Below the pieces are notes generated by a model, which saw only the letters and a program-made list of their open reading frames with translations, searched no databases and had not been told where the DNA came from. The position numbers were made by a program, and so were the translations under genes. A stretch of DNA of 64,000 bases from Chryseolinea soli (GTDB taxonomy: Bacteria > Bacteroidota > Bacteroidia > Cytophagales > Cyclobacteriaceae): assembly GCF_003589925.1 (NCBI RefSeq), contig NZ_CP032382.1, positions 2,852,001 to 2,916,000 on the forward strand, in the 5' to 3' direction. How positions within the stretch are numbered: the stretch's first letter is position 1; the number at the start of each line of letters is the position of its first letter. Positions 1-8,995 of the stretch are shown in pieces.

Positions 1-97
1 TGACATAGAGTAGGGCCAGGGTGACCAGGCAAAGCAGCAAAAACAGTAATCTTTTGCTGGCACCAAAGAATGATTTAGTTTCGTGTTCCTGAGACAT
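1..97 (-). CDS. N-terminus of a truncated membrane protein gene
   Basis: Reading leftward from an ATG at 97, an open frame runs off the window edge after 32 codons. It begins MSQEHETKSFFGASKR and continues into a strongly hydrophobic stretch (LLFLLLCLVTLALLYV), so the product starts with a short polar cytoplasmic segment followed by a membrane anchor. It is divergent from the TPR gene that follows, which argues against that gene starting as early as 83. The function cannot be told from 32 residues. Confidence 0.5.
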   Translation of the reverse strand, partial: MSQEHETKSFFGASKRLLFLLLCLVTLALLYV

Positions 98-133
98 GGG
101 TTTCTGCGTGGACAGGGGTTTAAGTGTAAGTTT

Positions 134-1417
134 ATGACGAACGTTTCTTCCATCCAACAAAAAAAGCGATCCGGTTTTGATCCTGTGCGTGGCGGGAGGC
201 GTTTTGGGCGTCTGTTGCTGTCGCGGTGGCTTTGGTTTGGGATGGTGTTGCCGTTATGGGTCGCACAATTTGACGCACGGGCACAGATGATCACAAAAAA
301 AGACACGACGATCATTCTCATTTCCGACCTGAACGTGCAATTGGAATGTTCGCAGGCCCTGAACGACCTCTATAACTTCAAATTTTCTGCCGCTGAGGCG
401 CAATTCCAATACCTCAAAGCCAAGTATGCCTGGCATCCGCTGCCCTATTTTTTGATGGGCCTCATCGAGTGGTGGAAGATCATGCCCAACACGAAAGATC
501 AGTCGCACGACGAAACGTTTCTGGCCTACATGGACAGCACCATTGCCGTGGGCGAAAACCTGTATGAGAACTACCCGGCCTATAAAACCGAGTCGTCGTT
601 TTTCCTGGCGGCGGCCTATGGCTTTAAAGGAAGGCTCTATGCCGACGAGGAGCGCAAGGCCTGGCGCAAGGCTGCGGTAGTGGGCAAAAACGCCATTAAC
701 TACCTGGAAGAGAGCAAGGAAAAGGAGGGCCTCAATCCCGAGTTGTTGTTTGGCGACGCCCTCTATAACTATTTCTCGGTGTGGGTGCCGGAGAACTACC
801 CGGTGTTGAAGCCCGTGTTGTGGTTTTTTAAGAAAGGCGACAAGGCGCTGGGATTGAAACAATTGAAAGAGGTCTCGTACAACGCCTTCTACACCCGCAC
901 GGAAGCCATGGTGTGGCTGATGCGCATTTTGAACAGCTACGAAAACGACCAGCCCCGGGCATTCCAGATCAGCGAATATTTATATCAGACGTATCCACGC
1001 AATCCCTACTTCCACCGTTACTATGCACGCATGCTCTATTACCAGGGACGGTTTGCCGAGGCGGACCCCGTGTGCAGGAGCATATTGAACAAGATCGACA
1101 GCGGGCAGGTGGGCTATGAAGCTACCAGCGGCCGTTATGCCGCTTTTTTTCTGGGCCAGATCAACGAAGCCCGCCGGAAGTTGGACGAAGCCAAAAAGTA
1201 CTATGAGCTTTGCATGCGCTATGCCGAGCAGATCGAAGCCACGGAGTCGGGCTATTATCTCTACTCGATGATCGCCTTGGGCGAGATCGCCGAGAAACAA
1301 GGCGACAAGGCCGGCGCCCGGAAGTGGTTCAAGGCGGTGGAAAAGAAAGCGGGACGAAAAGACGAAGCCTACAAAACTGCCCGACAGCGGTTGAAGAAAA
1401 TGGAGAAGGGCGATTGA
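134..1417 (+). CDS. Secreted tetratricopeptide-repeat protein
   Basis: The 427-residue product has a long basic N-terminus, a hydrophobic stretch (roughly residues 27-43) and an ARAQ cleavage-like site, so it is probably exported to the periplasm. The rest is helical with TPR-like pairs, clearest in the C-terminal 150 residues (YYARMLYYQGRFAEADPV, ARRKLDEAKKYYELCM). No catalytic motif is visible; a scaffold or protein-interaction role is inferred from the fold. The start at 134 was chosen over the frame's first codon at 83, which would overlap the divergent gene at 1-97. A later ATG at 242 would give a shorter signal peptide. It lies just upstream of the polysaccharide locus, but a link to it is not shown. 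Confidence 0.75.
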   Translation: MTNVSSIQQKKRSGFDPVRGGRRFGRLLLSRWLWFGMVLPLWVAQFDARAQMITKKDTTIILISDLNVQLECSQALNDLYNFKFSAAEAQFQYLKAKYAWHPLPYFLMGLIEWWKIMPNTKDQSHDETFLAYMDSTIAVGENLYENYPAYKTESSFFLAAAYGFKGRLYADEERKAWRKAAVVGKNAINYLEESKEKEGLNPELLFGDALYNYFSVWVPENYPVLKPVLWFFKKGDKALGLKQLKEVSYNAFYTRTEAMVWLMRILNSYENDQPRAFQISEYLYQTYPRNPYFHRYYARMLYYQGRFAEADPVCRSILNKIDSGQVGYEATSGRYAAFFLGQINEARRKLDEAKKYYELCMRYAEQIEATESGYYLYSMIALGEIAEKQGDKAGARKWFKAVEKKAGRKDEAYKTARQRLKKMEKGD

Positions 1418-1555
1418 GGACGACACCGGGTGATGTGACGAGATGTGCTACACACTGATATTGATGATACCCAACACGATGATATTTGATACCACCATGA
1501 CTGAAGCCAATGGCAACGATGCGGCGGTTGCTTTATCGTGGGTAAACGGTGATCT

Positions 1556-2914
1556 TTGATCGACTCAAAACGGAAGATCTTGGATTATCGCGATTTTGTT
1601 GTTTTTCCTATTGTCGTGGCCATCATTTATTTGGTTGCTTACACCCTTCGCCCGTCCGTTACAGACGAAGTGACACGCCGGTATTTTTTTCCGGCGCTGA
1701 CCGTGAAGATCGCGGGAGCGCTGATCGTTGGGCTGGTGTACCAATTCTACTACGGTGGTGGCGATACCTTTAACTATCACACCTATGGAAGCCGTTACGT
1801 TTGGGAGGCTTTTTGGGAATCGCCGATGACGGGGTTCAAACTCATTTTCAACAACGGCTACGACTATAACGGGGTGTATAAGTACGCTTCAAAAATTCCC
1901 TTCTTTCGCGATCCGCCTTCCTATAATATTGTCAAGATCGCGGCGATCTGCGACCTGTTCACCTTCTCTTGCTATTCGGCTACGGCCGCGTTGTTTGCTG
2001 CGTTTTGCTTTGTGGGGATGTGGCAGTTTTTTCTGACCTTCTACGAGCAATATCCGCACCTTCACAAGGGATTGGCCATCGCGACATTTTTTATTCCATC
2101 CGTTTTTTTTTGGGGGTCGGGTCTGTTGAAAGACACCATCACGTTGGGGTGTTTGGGGATTGCCACGTTTCAGATCTACAAGATCTTTATTGTGAGACAA
2201 CCCAGTCTGTCGCGAATAACGATGCTGTTGCTTAGCTTCTATGGGCTGTATGCGATCAAGATCTACATTTTGTTGACCTTCCTGCCGGCAGCCATTCTTT
2301 GGGTGTTTTTATTTAATCTGAGGACCATTCGGTCGCAAGCGATCAGGACGATTGTTTTTCCATTTGTGCTCGGCATCGCGGGAGCGTTGGCCTATTTCGC
2401 AACCTTGAAGGCAAGCGAAGACAATCCCAAATACGCCATCTCCAGCCTGGCCCGGACCGCCCAGGAAACGGCCTATGACATCCGCTTTCAGACGGGCAAG
2501 GATGCAGGGTCGGGCTATACACTGGGAGAATTGGATGGCACGTTGGGTTCCATGCTAGCGCTTGCGCCGCAGGCCATCAATGTGTCGATCTTCCGGCCTT
2601 ATTTGTGGGAAGCCAGGAATCCCTTCATGATCCTCTCGGCGCTCGAAAGTTTTGCACTGCTGCTGACAACATTATATCTTCTGTGGAAACGAAATCTTCA
2701 GGTCTTCTCGGCCCTGCTGTCTCCCAACATATTCTTCTGTCTTCTCTTCTCCCTCACCTTTGCTTTTGCCGTGGGGGTGTCGACCTACAATTTTGGAACG
2801 TTGGTGCGCTATAAAATTCCACTCATGCCCTTCTTTGTCGTGGGCCTGATGCTGATGCTGGATTATTCAAACAGGGATAGGAATGTTGAAGTGTTGGAGC
2901 CCACGGAATATTGA
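1556..2914 (+). CDS. Polytopic membrane protein, possible polysaccharide polymerase or membrane glycosyltransferase
   Basis: The 452-residue product is almost entirely hydrophobic segments (about ten to eleven), with a larger loop near residues 50-130 containing a GGGDTFNYH motif. No family is recognised with certainty. Size, topology and position at the edge of a polysaccharide cluster fit a Wzy-like or GT-C-type membrane enzyme, which is inference only. The start is a TTG at 1556, because an in-frame TGA sits at 1550-1552. The 3' end overlaps the convergent glycosyltransferase gene by 52 nt, which is unusual. Confidence 0.7.
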   Translation: MIDSKRKILDYRDFVVFPIVVAIIYLVAYTLRPSVTDEVTRRYFFPALTVKIAGALIVGLVYQFYYGGGDTFNYHTYGSRYVWEAFWESPMTGFKLIFNNGYDYNGVYKYASKIPFFRDPPSYNIVKIAAICDLFTFSCYSATAALFAAFCFVGMWQFFLTFYEQYPHLHKGLAIATFFIPSVFFWGSGLLKDTITLGCLGIATFQIYKIFIVRQPSLSRITMLLLSFYGLYAIKIYILLTFLPAAILWVFLFNLRTIRSQAIRTIVFPFVLGIAGALAYFATLKASEDNPKYAISSLARTAQETAYDIRFQTGKDAGSGYTLGELDGTLGSMLALAPQAINVSIFRPYLWEARNPFMILSALESFALLLTTLYLLWKRNLQVFSALLSPNIFFCLLFSLTFAFAVGVSTYNFGTLVRYKIPLMPFFVVGLMLMLDYSNRDRNVEVLEPTEY

Positions 2915-3942
2915 TCGATAACTTTTTTGCGTCCCGCTGCGCCCATTTGTTTTCGAAGCGTGGGCGCATCCATAAGTTTCTCCAGATACATTTCCCATTC
3001 CCCGGGTGTGCCGGCGAGAAAGCCTACGGCCGGGTCGACCATCGTTGTGTTTATGCCTACCGGCGAAGTGACGGTGGGAATGCCAAGCGCCATGTATTGC
3101 AACGCTTTGAAACCGCATTTTCCTTTGGCCCAGATGTCGTCGGTTAACGGCATGATCCCGATGTCCATCCGTAAAAGATCCTGGATCTCCGTTTCTTTTT
3201 TCCAGGGCAGAAAGATGAGGTGCTGCAGGGCGAGCTGGGGAGCTTTGTTGGCGATGACTAAAAATTGGATCCGGCCGGGATATTTTTTTTCCAGCCGCTG
3301 GAATACCGGGACGAGAGGATCCAGATACTTCAAGGTCGAGTGGGTGCCGGTCCATCCGATCACAACCGACTCGCTCGCGGCATGCGGGGCATAGTGCGCA
3401 GGATTGTGGAGGTGTTCGGTGTCGATGGTGGTGGGATTGACCACAACGTTTTTGTTGAACCGCCTGGCAAAGTCGGCCAGATAGTCGTTGCCACAGCTAA
3501 TGCGATAGCTCCAGCGGCATATAGCGCTCACTTTGCCATGCCATTTCAAAACCGAAGCGATCTTGTTTTCATCGGACGTGTTGGGGAGCCAGATGGCGTC
3601 GTCGAAGTCGTAGATGATTTTCTTTCGGAGCACCTTGGCGAGCAGCCACTCAAAAACAGGCGGCCCCAGCGGTGTGCATTCGCGGTGAATGAAGATCAGA
3701 TCAAAATCTGCCGCCATAAAAACCGACTTTATTCGTCTGACCACACCGCGTAAAATTCCTATCGCCTTTCCGGTGTGATGGCCGGGGCTGTAGAGAATCC
3801 TCCACGTTTGAAGATCCCAGAAAGATTGGATGCGCGTTGAGATGCCGGCCGCCTCCAAGGTCTCCATATATTGCTCGAAACGGAACCGCTGTGAAGGAGA
3901 CTCACCCGGCGGATAGGGAACTAAGAAGAGGACTTTCACCAT
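2863..3942 (-). CDS. GT4-type glycosyltransferase
   Basis: The 359-residue product has the two-domain GT-B layout of GT4 enzymes. It begins with a short strand (MVKVLFLVPYPPGE) and a substrate-site segment, has YDFDDAIW near residue 115, and a C-terminal nucleotide-sugar domain with GWTGTHSTL and GIMPLTDDIWAKGKCGFKALQYMALGIPTV, the usual donor-binding region. It should transfer a sugar from an NDP- donor onto a growing glycan at the cytoplasmic membrane face; donor and acceptor are unknown. Start 3942 (MVKV) is preferred over an ATG three codons upstream. It is transcribed away from the Wzm/Wzt genes, and its 3' end overlaps the preceding convergent gene. Confidence 0.85.
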   Translation of the reverse strand: MVKVLFLVPYPPGESPSQRFRFEQYMETLEAAGISTRIQSFWDLQTWRILYSPGHHTGKAIGILRGVVRRIKSVFMAADFDLIFIHRECTPLGPPVFEWLLAKVLRKKIIYDFDDAIWLPNTSDENKIASVLKWHGKVSAICRWSYRISCGNDYLADFARRFNKNVVVNPTTIDTEHLHNPAHYAPHAASESVVIGWTGTHSTLKYLDPLVPVFQRLEKKYPGRIQFLVIANKAPQLALQHLIFLPWKKETEIQDLLRMDIGIMPLTDDIWAKGKCGFKALQYMALGIPTVTSPVGINTTMVDPAVGFLAGTPGEWEMYLEKLMDAPTLRKQMGAAGRKKVIDQYSVGSNTSTFLSLFE

Positions 3943-3975
3943 GAAGCACAAAGGTACAAAATGGATTCAAGCGTC

Positions 3976-4005
3976 TTGTTTTGGGATAGATTTCAAATAG
4001 CTTTG
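3976..4005 (+). promoter_or_regulatory. Candidate Bacteroidota-type promoter for the polysaccharide export operon
   Basis: TTG at 3976-3978 is followed after 19 nt by TAGCTTTG at 3998-4005, matching the Bacteroidota pattern TTG-N17-23-TAnnTTTG. A second -7-like box, TATATTTG, lies at 4021-4028. Both sit in the divergent gap ahead of wzm (start 4146). Seen by pattern only. Confidence 0.35.
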
Positions 4006-4145
4006 GAGTCGAAAGATTTTTATATTTGCAAAATCTATCGAAAAGTGCGGTTTTGACTTTTTTCGGGGGTTTTAGACTGATTATTGCACGTCAGTCGCTT
4101 TTTGAAGTTCCATTATTTCGGCTCGGTAGCCGCCAAGAAAATTTC

Positions 4146-4979
4146 ATGCAATTACGGCAAAAAGAGTATGTCATATCGTCGGAGCGCTCGATCGCTTTGG
4201 GCCTTAAGGAGCTTTGGTTATACCGGGAGCTTTTTTATTTTTTTACCTGGCGTGATGTCAAGGTGAAGTACAAGCAAACGGCGTTGGGGGTTATTTGGGT
4301 GGTGCTGCAGCCGGTATTGACGGTGGCCATATTTTCTTATTTTTTTGGAAGAACGTTGCACATACCTTCCTCCAAAGTGGACTATCCGGTCTTTGTTTTT
4401 TCGGGGTTATTGCTTTGGAATTTTTTTTCCGCCAGCGTGAACACGGCGGGAAACAGCATGCTGACCAATGCGCCCATCATAAAAAAAATATATTTCCCCC
4501 GACTCATCATCCCGGTGTCGGCGCTGATGGTGGCCGGTGTGGATTTTCTTATTGCCTTCATTGTATACCTGGGCATGTTGCTGTACTATCATACCGCCGT
4601 TGACATTTCGTTGTTGCTCCTCTACTGGCCGATGGCCATCGTGCTGGTGGTGATGGGCACACTGGGAATAAGCTGCGGGTTGGCTGCTCTGACCGTAAAA
4701 TATCGCGACTTCCGCTATGTCATTCCCTTCGGGCTCCAGATCGCTTTGTTTGTGAGCCCGGTCATTTATCCCGTGTCGATCGTGAATTCGCCATGGCTCA
4801 ATTATTTGCTGGCGCTAAACCCCATGTTTGCCGCGATCAACTTCTTCCGTGCGCCCCTCATCGGATTGGATGCCAGTGCGCTGCTCATGACGACCAGTTG
4901 TGTGTCCACACTCCTCTTTATGATTGTAGGGATCAGTTACTTTAAAAAGACGGAAGCATTCTTTGCTGATATTGCATGA
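4146..4979 (+). CDS. wzm: ABC-2 type polysaccharide export permease (Wzm-like)
   Basis: The 277-residue product has an N-terminal amphipathic part (LWLYRELFYFFTWRDVKVKYKQTALGVIW) followed by six predicted membrane segments, the standard layout of the ABC2_membrane family that exports O-antigen or similar glycans from the cytoplasm. The TWRDxKVRYKQ-type motif and the PVIYPV segment near the C-terminus are typical. The start at 4146 (MQLRQKEY) gives the family's usual length; the frame is open upstream to 4026. Its stop overlaps the ATG of the ATPase gene (ATGA at 4976-4979), so the two subunits are probably translationally coupled. Confidence 0.9.
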   Translation: MQLRQKEYVISSERSIALGLKELWLYRELFYFFTWRDVKVKYKQTALGVIWVVLQPVLTVAIFSYFFGRTLHIPSSKVDYPVFVFSGLLLWNFFSASVNTAGNSMLTNAPIIKKIYFPRLIIPVSALMVAGVDFLIAFIVYLGMLLYYHTAVDISLLLLYWPMAIVLVVMGTLGISCGLAALTVKYRDFRYVIPFGLQIALFVSPVIYPVSIVNSPWLNYLLALNPMFAAINFFRAPLIGLDASALLMTTSCVSTLLFMIVGISYFKKTEAFFADIA

Positions 4980-6244
4980 AGCCCATCCTGGAAATACAAA
5001 ACGTATCCAAACTCTTTAAACTACACCACCGGGGTCTGCCGTACTTGAGTTTGCGCGACCGCATCTCCGGCGTCTTCAAGAAGACCGATGAGATCGAAGA
5101 GTTCTGGGCGCTCAATGATGTTTCGTTTTCCGTGGAGGCGGGCGAATCCATTGGCATCATTGGAAGAAACGGGGCCGGTAAATCGACCTTGCTCAAGATC
5201 CTGTCGCGCATCACCTTGCCCACCAAGGGACGCATCATTGTGCGCGGCCGCATTGCCAGTTTGCTCGAAGTGGGTACAGGCTTTCACCAGGAATTGACCG
5301 GGCGTGAAAATATTTTCATGAACGGTTCGATCCTCGGCATGAAGAAGACCGAGATCAACAAACGATTCGACGAGATCGTCGACTTCTCGGGCACAGAGCG
5401 CTTTCTCGACACACAGCTGAAACATTATTCCAGCGGCATGCAACTGCGATTGGCCTTTGCCGTGGCGGCTCACCTGGAGCCTGAGATCCTCATCGTGGAC
5501 GAAGTCCTCTCTGTGGGTGACGCGGAATTCCAGAAGAAGTGCATGGGACGCATGAAGCATCTCAGTGAATCGGAAGGAAGAACCGTATTGTTCGTGTCGC
5601 ATCAGTTGGAAGCCGTTACAAGGCTTTGCAGTAAAGTGATACAACTGGAGGCTGGCAAGGTCTCTTTCCAGGGCAATGCTTCGGAAGGCGTTAGCCGGTA
5701 CCTGAAAGGTTCTACCGGGCGAAACTATCACTTCACCTTCGACGATATTTCGCGAGCCCCTGGAAATGAAAAAGTGCGGCTGACCGAAGTGGGCATAAAG
5801 AGTCACAACGGTGAGTTCTCCGACCAGGTGGATATCCGCAAGCCGGTAACCATTTTTTTCAAATACAACGTATTGGAAGATGGCGTTTCGTTTACGCACG
5901 GGCTGAACATTCACAACAACGAAAACATTCACGTGCTCAGTTCGCACGACACGGAGACGGGACGAAAGCGCCCGCTGTTCAAGAAGGGGACCTATTATGC
6001 GGAGGTGATCGTGCCGGGGAATTTTTTGGCTGAAGGCCTGTACTTTGTGAGCGTGGCCGTCATGCAGTATGATCCGTTTGAAGTATTTTTTCACGAAAAG
6101 GAAATCGTCACGTTTACGGTGGTCGATACCGTGGATGGCGATTCGGCGCGGGGCACATACGGCGGTACCTTTCCGGGTGTGGTGCGCCCGATCTTAAATT
6201 GGGAGTATCGAATGCTAGATAAAGAAGGCGTATGGAAAGAATGA
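4976..6244 (+). CDS. wzt: Polysaccharide export ABC transporter ATPase with Wzt C-terminal domain
   Basis: In the 422-residue product, residues 1-250 are an ABC ATPase: Walker A GRNGAGKS (63-70), signature YSSGMQ (151-156), Walker B ILIVDE (171-176) and a SHQLE switch region. Residues ~270-405 are a beta-rich Wzt_C-type domain, which in characterised systems (E. coli O9a) recognises the finished, capped polysaccharide chain. It is thus the energising and probably chain-selecting subunit for the permease encoded just upstream. The presence of this domain suggests that chain length is set by a terminal modification; methyltransferases in the cluster are candidates for that cap. Confidence 0.93.
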   Translation: MKPILEIQNVSKLFKLHHRGLPYLSLRDRISGVFKKTDEIEEFWALNDVSFSVEAGESIGIIGRNGAGKSTLLKILSRITLPTKGRIIVRGRIASLLEVGTGFHQELTGRENIFMNGSILGMKKTEINKRFDEIVDFSGTERFLDTQLKHYSSGMQLRLAFAVAAHLEPEILIVDEVLSVGDAEFQKKCMGRMKHLSESEGRTVLFVSHQLEAVTRLCSKVIQLEAGKVSFQGNASEGVSRYLKGSTGRNYHFTFDDISRAPGNEKVRLTEVGIKSHNGEFSDQVDIRKPVTIFFKYNVLEDGVSFTHGLNIHNNENIHVLSSHDTETGRKRPLFKKGTYYAEVIVPGNFLAEGLYFVSVAVMQYDPFEVFFHEKEIVTFTVVDTVDGDSARGTYGGTFPGVVRPILNWEYRMLDKEGVWKE

Positions 6245-7056
6245 TTGAAGATTACCGGTATGGCCGTGGCCTTATCGAGCATTTGCATCGCTACGCTTTT
6301 GTGATGCCTTTTGTGAAGGGCAAGGTGGTGGTGGACATCGCCTCCGGTGAAGGCTATGGAAGCAACCTCATCGCACAGCAAGCTGCCCAGGTAACGGGCG
6401 TCGACGTGTCGGCGGAGGCCGTGCAACAAGCAGCCGCGAAATACAAAAGGCCCAATCTTTCGTTCGTAACGGGGTCGGCCACCAGCATTCCTTTGAACGA
6501 TCAAAGCGTAGACGTAGTGGTGAGCTTCGAGACCCTGGAACACTTGCTCGAGCAAGACCAGATGATCGCTGAAATACGACGAGTGTTGAAACCTGCCGGC
6601 ATGCTCATTATATCCACTCCGGAAAAAGAAAACTATCATCCCACGGACCCCGACAATCCCTATCACCTGAAGGAGTTGACCTCGGAAGAATTTATGAGCC
6701 TGTTGGGTAAATATTTTAAGGTGGTAAAAAATTTCCGGCAGCGTTATCTCTCCATGTCCATGATCTATGCCGATCGGGCCGATTCGGCCGAAGTCATTGA
6801 GATGTCCGGGAATTTTGAACGCATCAACCCCGAGGAGAATTTTTTTGGCAAACACCTTTTTAACATCGCTGTGGCGTCGGCAACGGAATTGCCTGTCACC
6901 GATGCTCTTCGCGTTTTTAATGGCAATGCGATCATGGAAGCGCAGACACAGTACTACGAGAATAAGATTGAGGAGATTTTCGCGAGCCGGACCTTTTTGC
7001 TCGGTAAATATTTGCTGTGGCCGTTCTGGTATGTGAAGACCAAACTTTCCAAATGA
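6241..7056 (+). CDS. Class I SAM-dependent methyltransferase
   Basis: The 271-residue product has a Rossmann-type Methyltransf_11/25 core: motif I VVDIASGEGYGSN near residue 33, an acidic VTGVD strand end, VVVSFETLEHL motif and a post-core region with PEKENYHPTDPDNPYH. It probably methylates a sugar or terminal group of the glycan. The chosen start at 6241 makes an ATGA overlap with the wzt stop, as for neighbouring genes; an in-frame ATG at 6232 is possible. Its place directly after a Wzt carrying a chain-recognition domain makes a role in chain capping attractive, but that is inference. Confidence 0.85.
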   Translation: MIEDYRYGRGLIEHLHRYAFVMPFVKGKVVVDIASGEGYGSNLIAQQAAQVTGVDVSAEAVQQAAAKYKRPNLSFVTGSATSIPLNDQSVDVVVSFETLEHLLEQDQMIAEIRRVLKPAGMLIISTPEKENYHPTDPDNPYHLKELTSEEFMSLLGKYFKVVKNFRQRYLSMSMIYADRADSAEVIEMSGNFERINPEENFFGKHLFNIAVASATELPVTDALRVFNGNAIMEAQTQYYENKIEEIFASRTFLLGKYLLWPFWYVKTKLSK

Positions 7057-8069
7057 ACATCACGGCGTTCACCATTTGTTCGACGAACTATTTTGCGCAT
7101 GCGCGGGTGCTCGCCAAAAGCTGGCTACAGCATCATTCGGATACCTCCTTCTATGTTTTCCTGGTGGACGAGCTTCATGCCGGCGTAAACTACCGATTTG
7201 ATGAACGCGTCGTGGTGATCCCGATCGCCGACGTGAACATTCCGACGTTCGACACGCTGGTTCAGCAATACAACATTGTGGAGTTGAACACCGCCGTGAA
7301 GCCGGATGTTTTTTTTTATCTCTTTGAAAGAAAGGGCTGCCAAAAGGTGGTCTACCTCGACCCCGACATCAAGGTATACGATCGGTTTGATGAACTCAGC
7401 AGCGCACTTGATCAGTATAGTATCATTGTGACCCCGCACTTCACCACGCCCATCGACGACGGGGAATCGACAACGGATTTCAGAATGCTCGGGAGCGGTC
7501 TTTTCAATTTAGGTTTTATTGCTTTGTCGCGCATAGACGCGGTGCGACCTTTTCTGACCTGGTGGCGCGACAGGCTTTATAAATACTGCTATTACGATCT
7601 GACCCGGGGCATGTTTTATGACCAGGTGTGGTGCAATTATGTTACCGTTTTTTTTGAGAACTATTTTATCCTCAAGGACCCGGGATACAACATGGCCAAC
7701 TGGAATTTTCATGAGCGACGACTTTCCAAAACGGGCAGCGGTAATTTCCGTGTGAACGAAAAATATCCGCTCTATTTTTTTCATTTCAGTGGCTTTCGAT
7801 TCGAAGAGCCCCTGAAGTTTTCGCGCTATCACAGCCGCTACACGTTTGCATCACGGCCGGACCTCAGGGAGATCTATGAGGACTATCACACCGACTTGGG
7901 GGACAACGAGGCTGCATCGCTTGCAAAAATTCCTTGTGTATACTACGAGCGTCACAAGCAATACAAAACGAAGGAGCAGGAACAAGCCTATCGGCAGCTC
8001 ACGTGGCGGGCGAAAGCAACGCTGTGGTTGACGGCCCGGGCCCGGACCTTATATGCGCGTATCAAATGA
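7053..8069 (+). CDS. Glycosyltransferase, GT-A fold, GT8-like
   Basis: The 338-residue product starts with a strand-helix (ITAFTICSTNYFAHARVLAKSW) like GT8-type enzymes, has a metal-binding DxD (VVYLDPDIKVYD) near residue 100, and ends with FFHFSGF and basic helices. It should use an NDP-sugar and divalent metal; the specific sugar is unknown. The start at 7053 overlaps the previous stop (ATGA). Sequences of this type are usually found in polysaccharide or LPS loci, which agrees with the context. Confidence 0.75.
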   Translation: MNITAFTICSTNYFAHARVLAKSWLQHHSDTSFYVFLVDELHAGVNYRFDERVVVIPIADVNIPTFDTLVQQYNIVELNTAVKPDVFFYLFERKGCQKVVYLDPDIKVYDRFDELSSALDQYSIIVTPHFTTPIDDGESTTDFRMLGSGLFNLGFIALSRIDAVRPFLTWWRDRLYKYCYYDLTRGMFYDQVWCNYVTVFFENYFILKDPGYNMANWNFHERRLSKTGSGNFRVNEKYPLYFFHFSGFRFEEPLKFSRYHSRYTFASRPDLREIYEDYHTDLGDNEAASLAKIPCVYYERHKQYKTKEQEQAYRQLTWRAKATLWLTARARTLYARIK

Positions 8070-8995
8070 GCGCAGCATCCCTGAAGCCCTTGCACCTGGC
8101 CGCCGCGTTCGATCAACATTACCGCGCACCTTTCTATGCGTGGTTCTTTTCTGTTTTAGATCACCATAAAAAGACTTCCGTTCATTTTCACCTCATCGTC
8201 ACCGGGATCCCGGAAACGGAAAAACAAACCATCGTTGAAACGGCGGGCAAGCACCAAGTGTCCTTTTATGTCATCGACGAGGCGTTCACCGCGCAGTTTG
8301 TGCTCGCCAGCAAATGGACTCCCGCCGTATACTATCGCCTGTTCTTTCCTTTCCTTGTGCCGCCTTCGCTTGATCGGCTGCTGTACCTCGATGTTGATAC
8401 CATTGTGGTAAATGATCTCACGGATTTCTATTCGCTGGACCTGGAGGGAAAACCTTTGGCGGCTGTGTATGATAACTATGTGGTGACACAACCCTTGCTC
8501 GGAATAAATGAACCTGGAAATTATTTTAATTCAGGGGTCATGCTGATGGACTTGAACCAATGGCGGCAATCGAAAATTTCCGAGCAGGTCATAGACTATC
8601 TGTTGAAATACCCGGAAACGATCCGGTATGTCGATCAGTGTGGGCTCAATGCTATTTTGGTCGATACCTGGAAGAAACTGGATGCGCGCTACAATTACCT
8701 GTATACCTACGTGCCGCAGGAGCAGAGCCTGAAAGAACTAAAAGGATTGTTGCATGACAAATATGTTGTTCATTTCACACTCCAGCGACCGTGGGAGATG
8801 CTTTGCAGGAATCGGTTAAGATTTTTGTATTTTCAATACCGGAAGAAATGGAGCGATCGCACGTCGAAGTACACCGACTTTGGATGGAGTAAAATACCGG
8901 CATGGCTAAAAATAAGGGCGGTCGAGTTTTACTTTGACGCGCCCCTGGTAAGGAAGATGTGGCGTGGTCTCAAGGCTAAAAGCGTACGAACATGA
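8066..8995 (+). CDS. GT8 family glycosyltransferase
   Basis: The 309-residue product has the GT8 hallmarks: N-terminal HLAAAFDQHYRAPFYAWFFSVL, the metal-binding LLYLDVDTIVVNDL (DxD) near residue 105, and YFNSGVMLMDLNQWR, followed by DQCGLNAIL. These match the LgtC/RfaJ-like group that adds galactose or glucose to lipo-oligosaccharide. Start 8066 gives an ATGA overlap with the upstream gene; the frame is open further upstream, inside the preceding gene. Confidence 0.87.
   Translation: MSAASLKPLHLAAAFDQHYRAPFYAWFFSVLDHHKKTSVHFHLIVTGIPETEKQTIVETAGKHQVSFYVIDEAFTAQFVLASKWTPAVYYRLFFPFLVPPSLDRLLYLDVDTIVVNDLTDFYSLDLEGKPLAAVYDNYVVTQPLLGINEPGNYFNSGVMLMDLNQWRQSKISEQVIDYLLKYPETIRYVDQCGLNAILVDTWKKLDARYNYLYTYVPQEQSLKELKGLLHDKYVVHFTLQRPWEMLCRNRLRFLYFQYRKKWSDRTSKYTDFGWSKIPAWLKIRAVEFYFDAPLVRKMWRGLKAKSVRT

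Noticed and set aside
5021..6094. 357-residue open frame antisense to wzt
   Set aside because: Inside a clear ABC ATPase gene on the other strand; no motifs.
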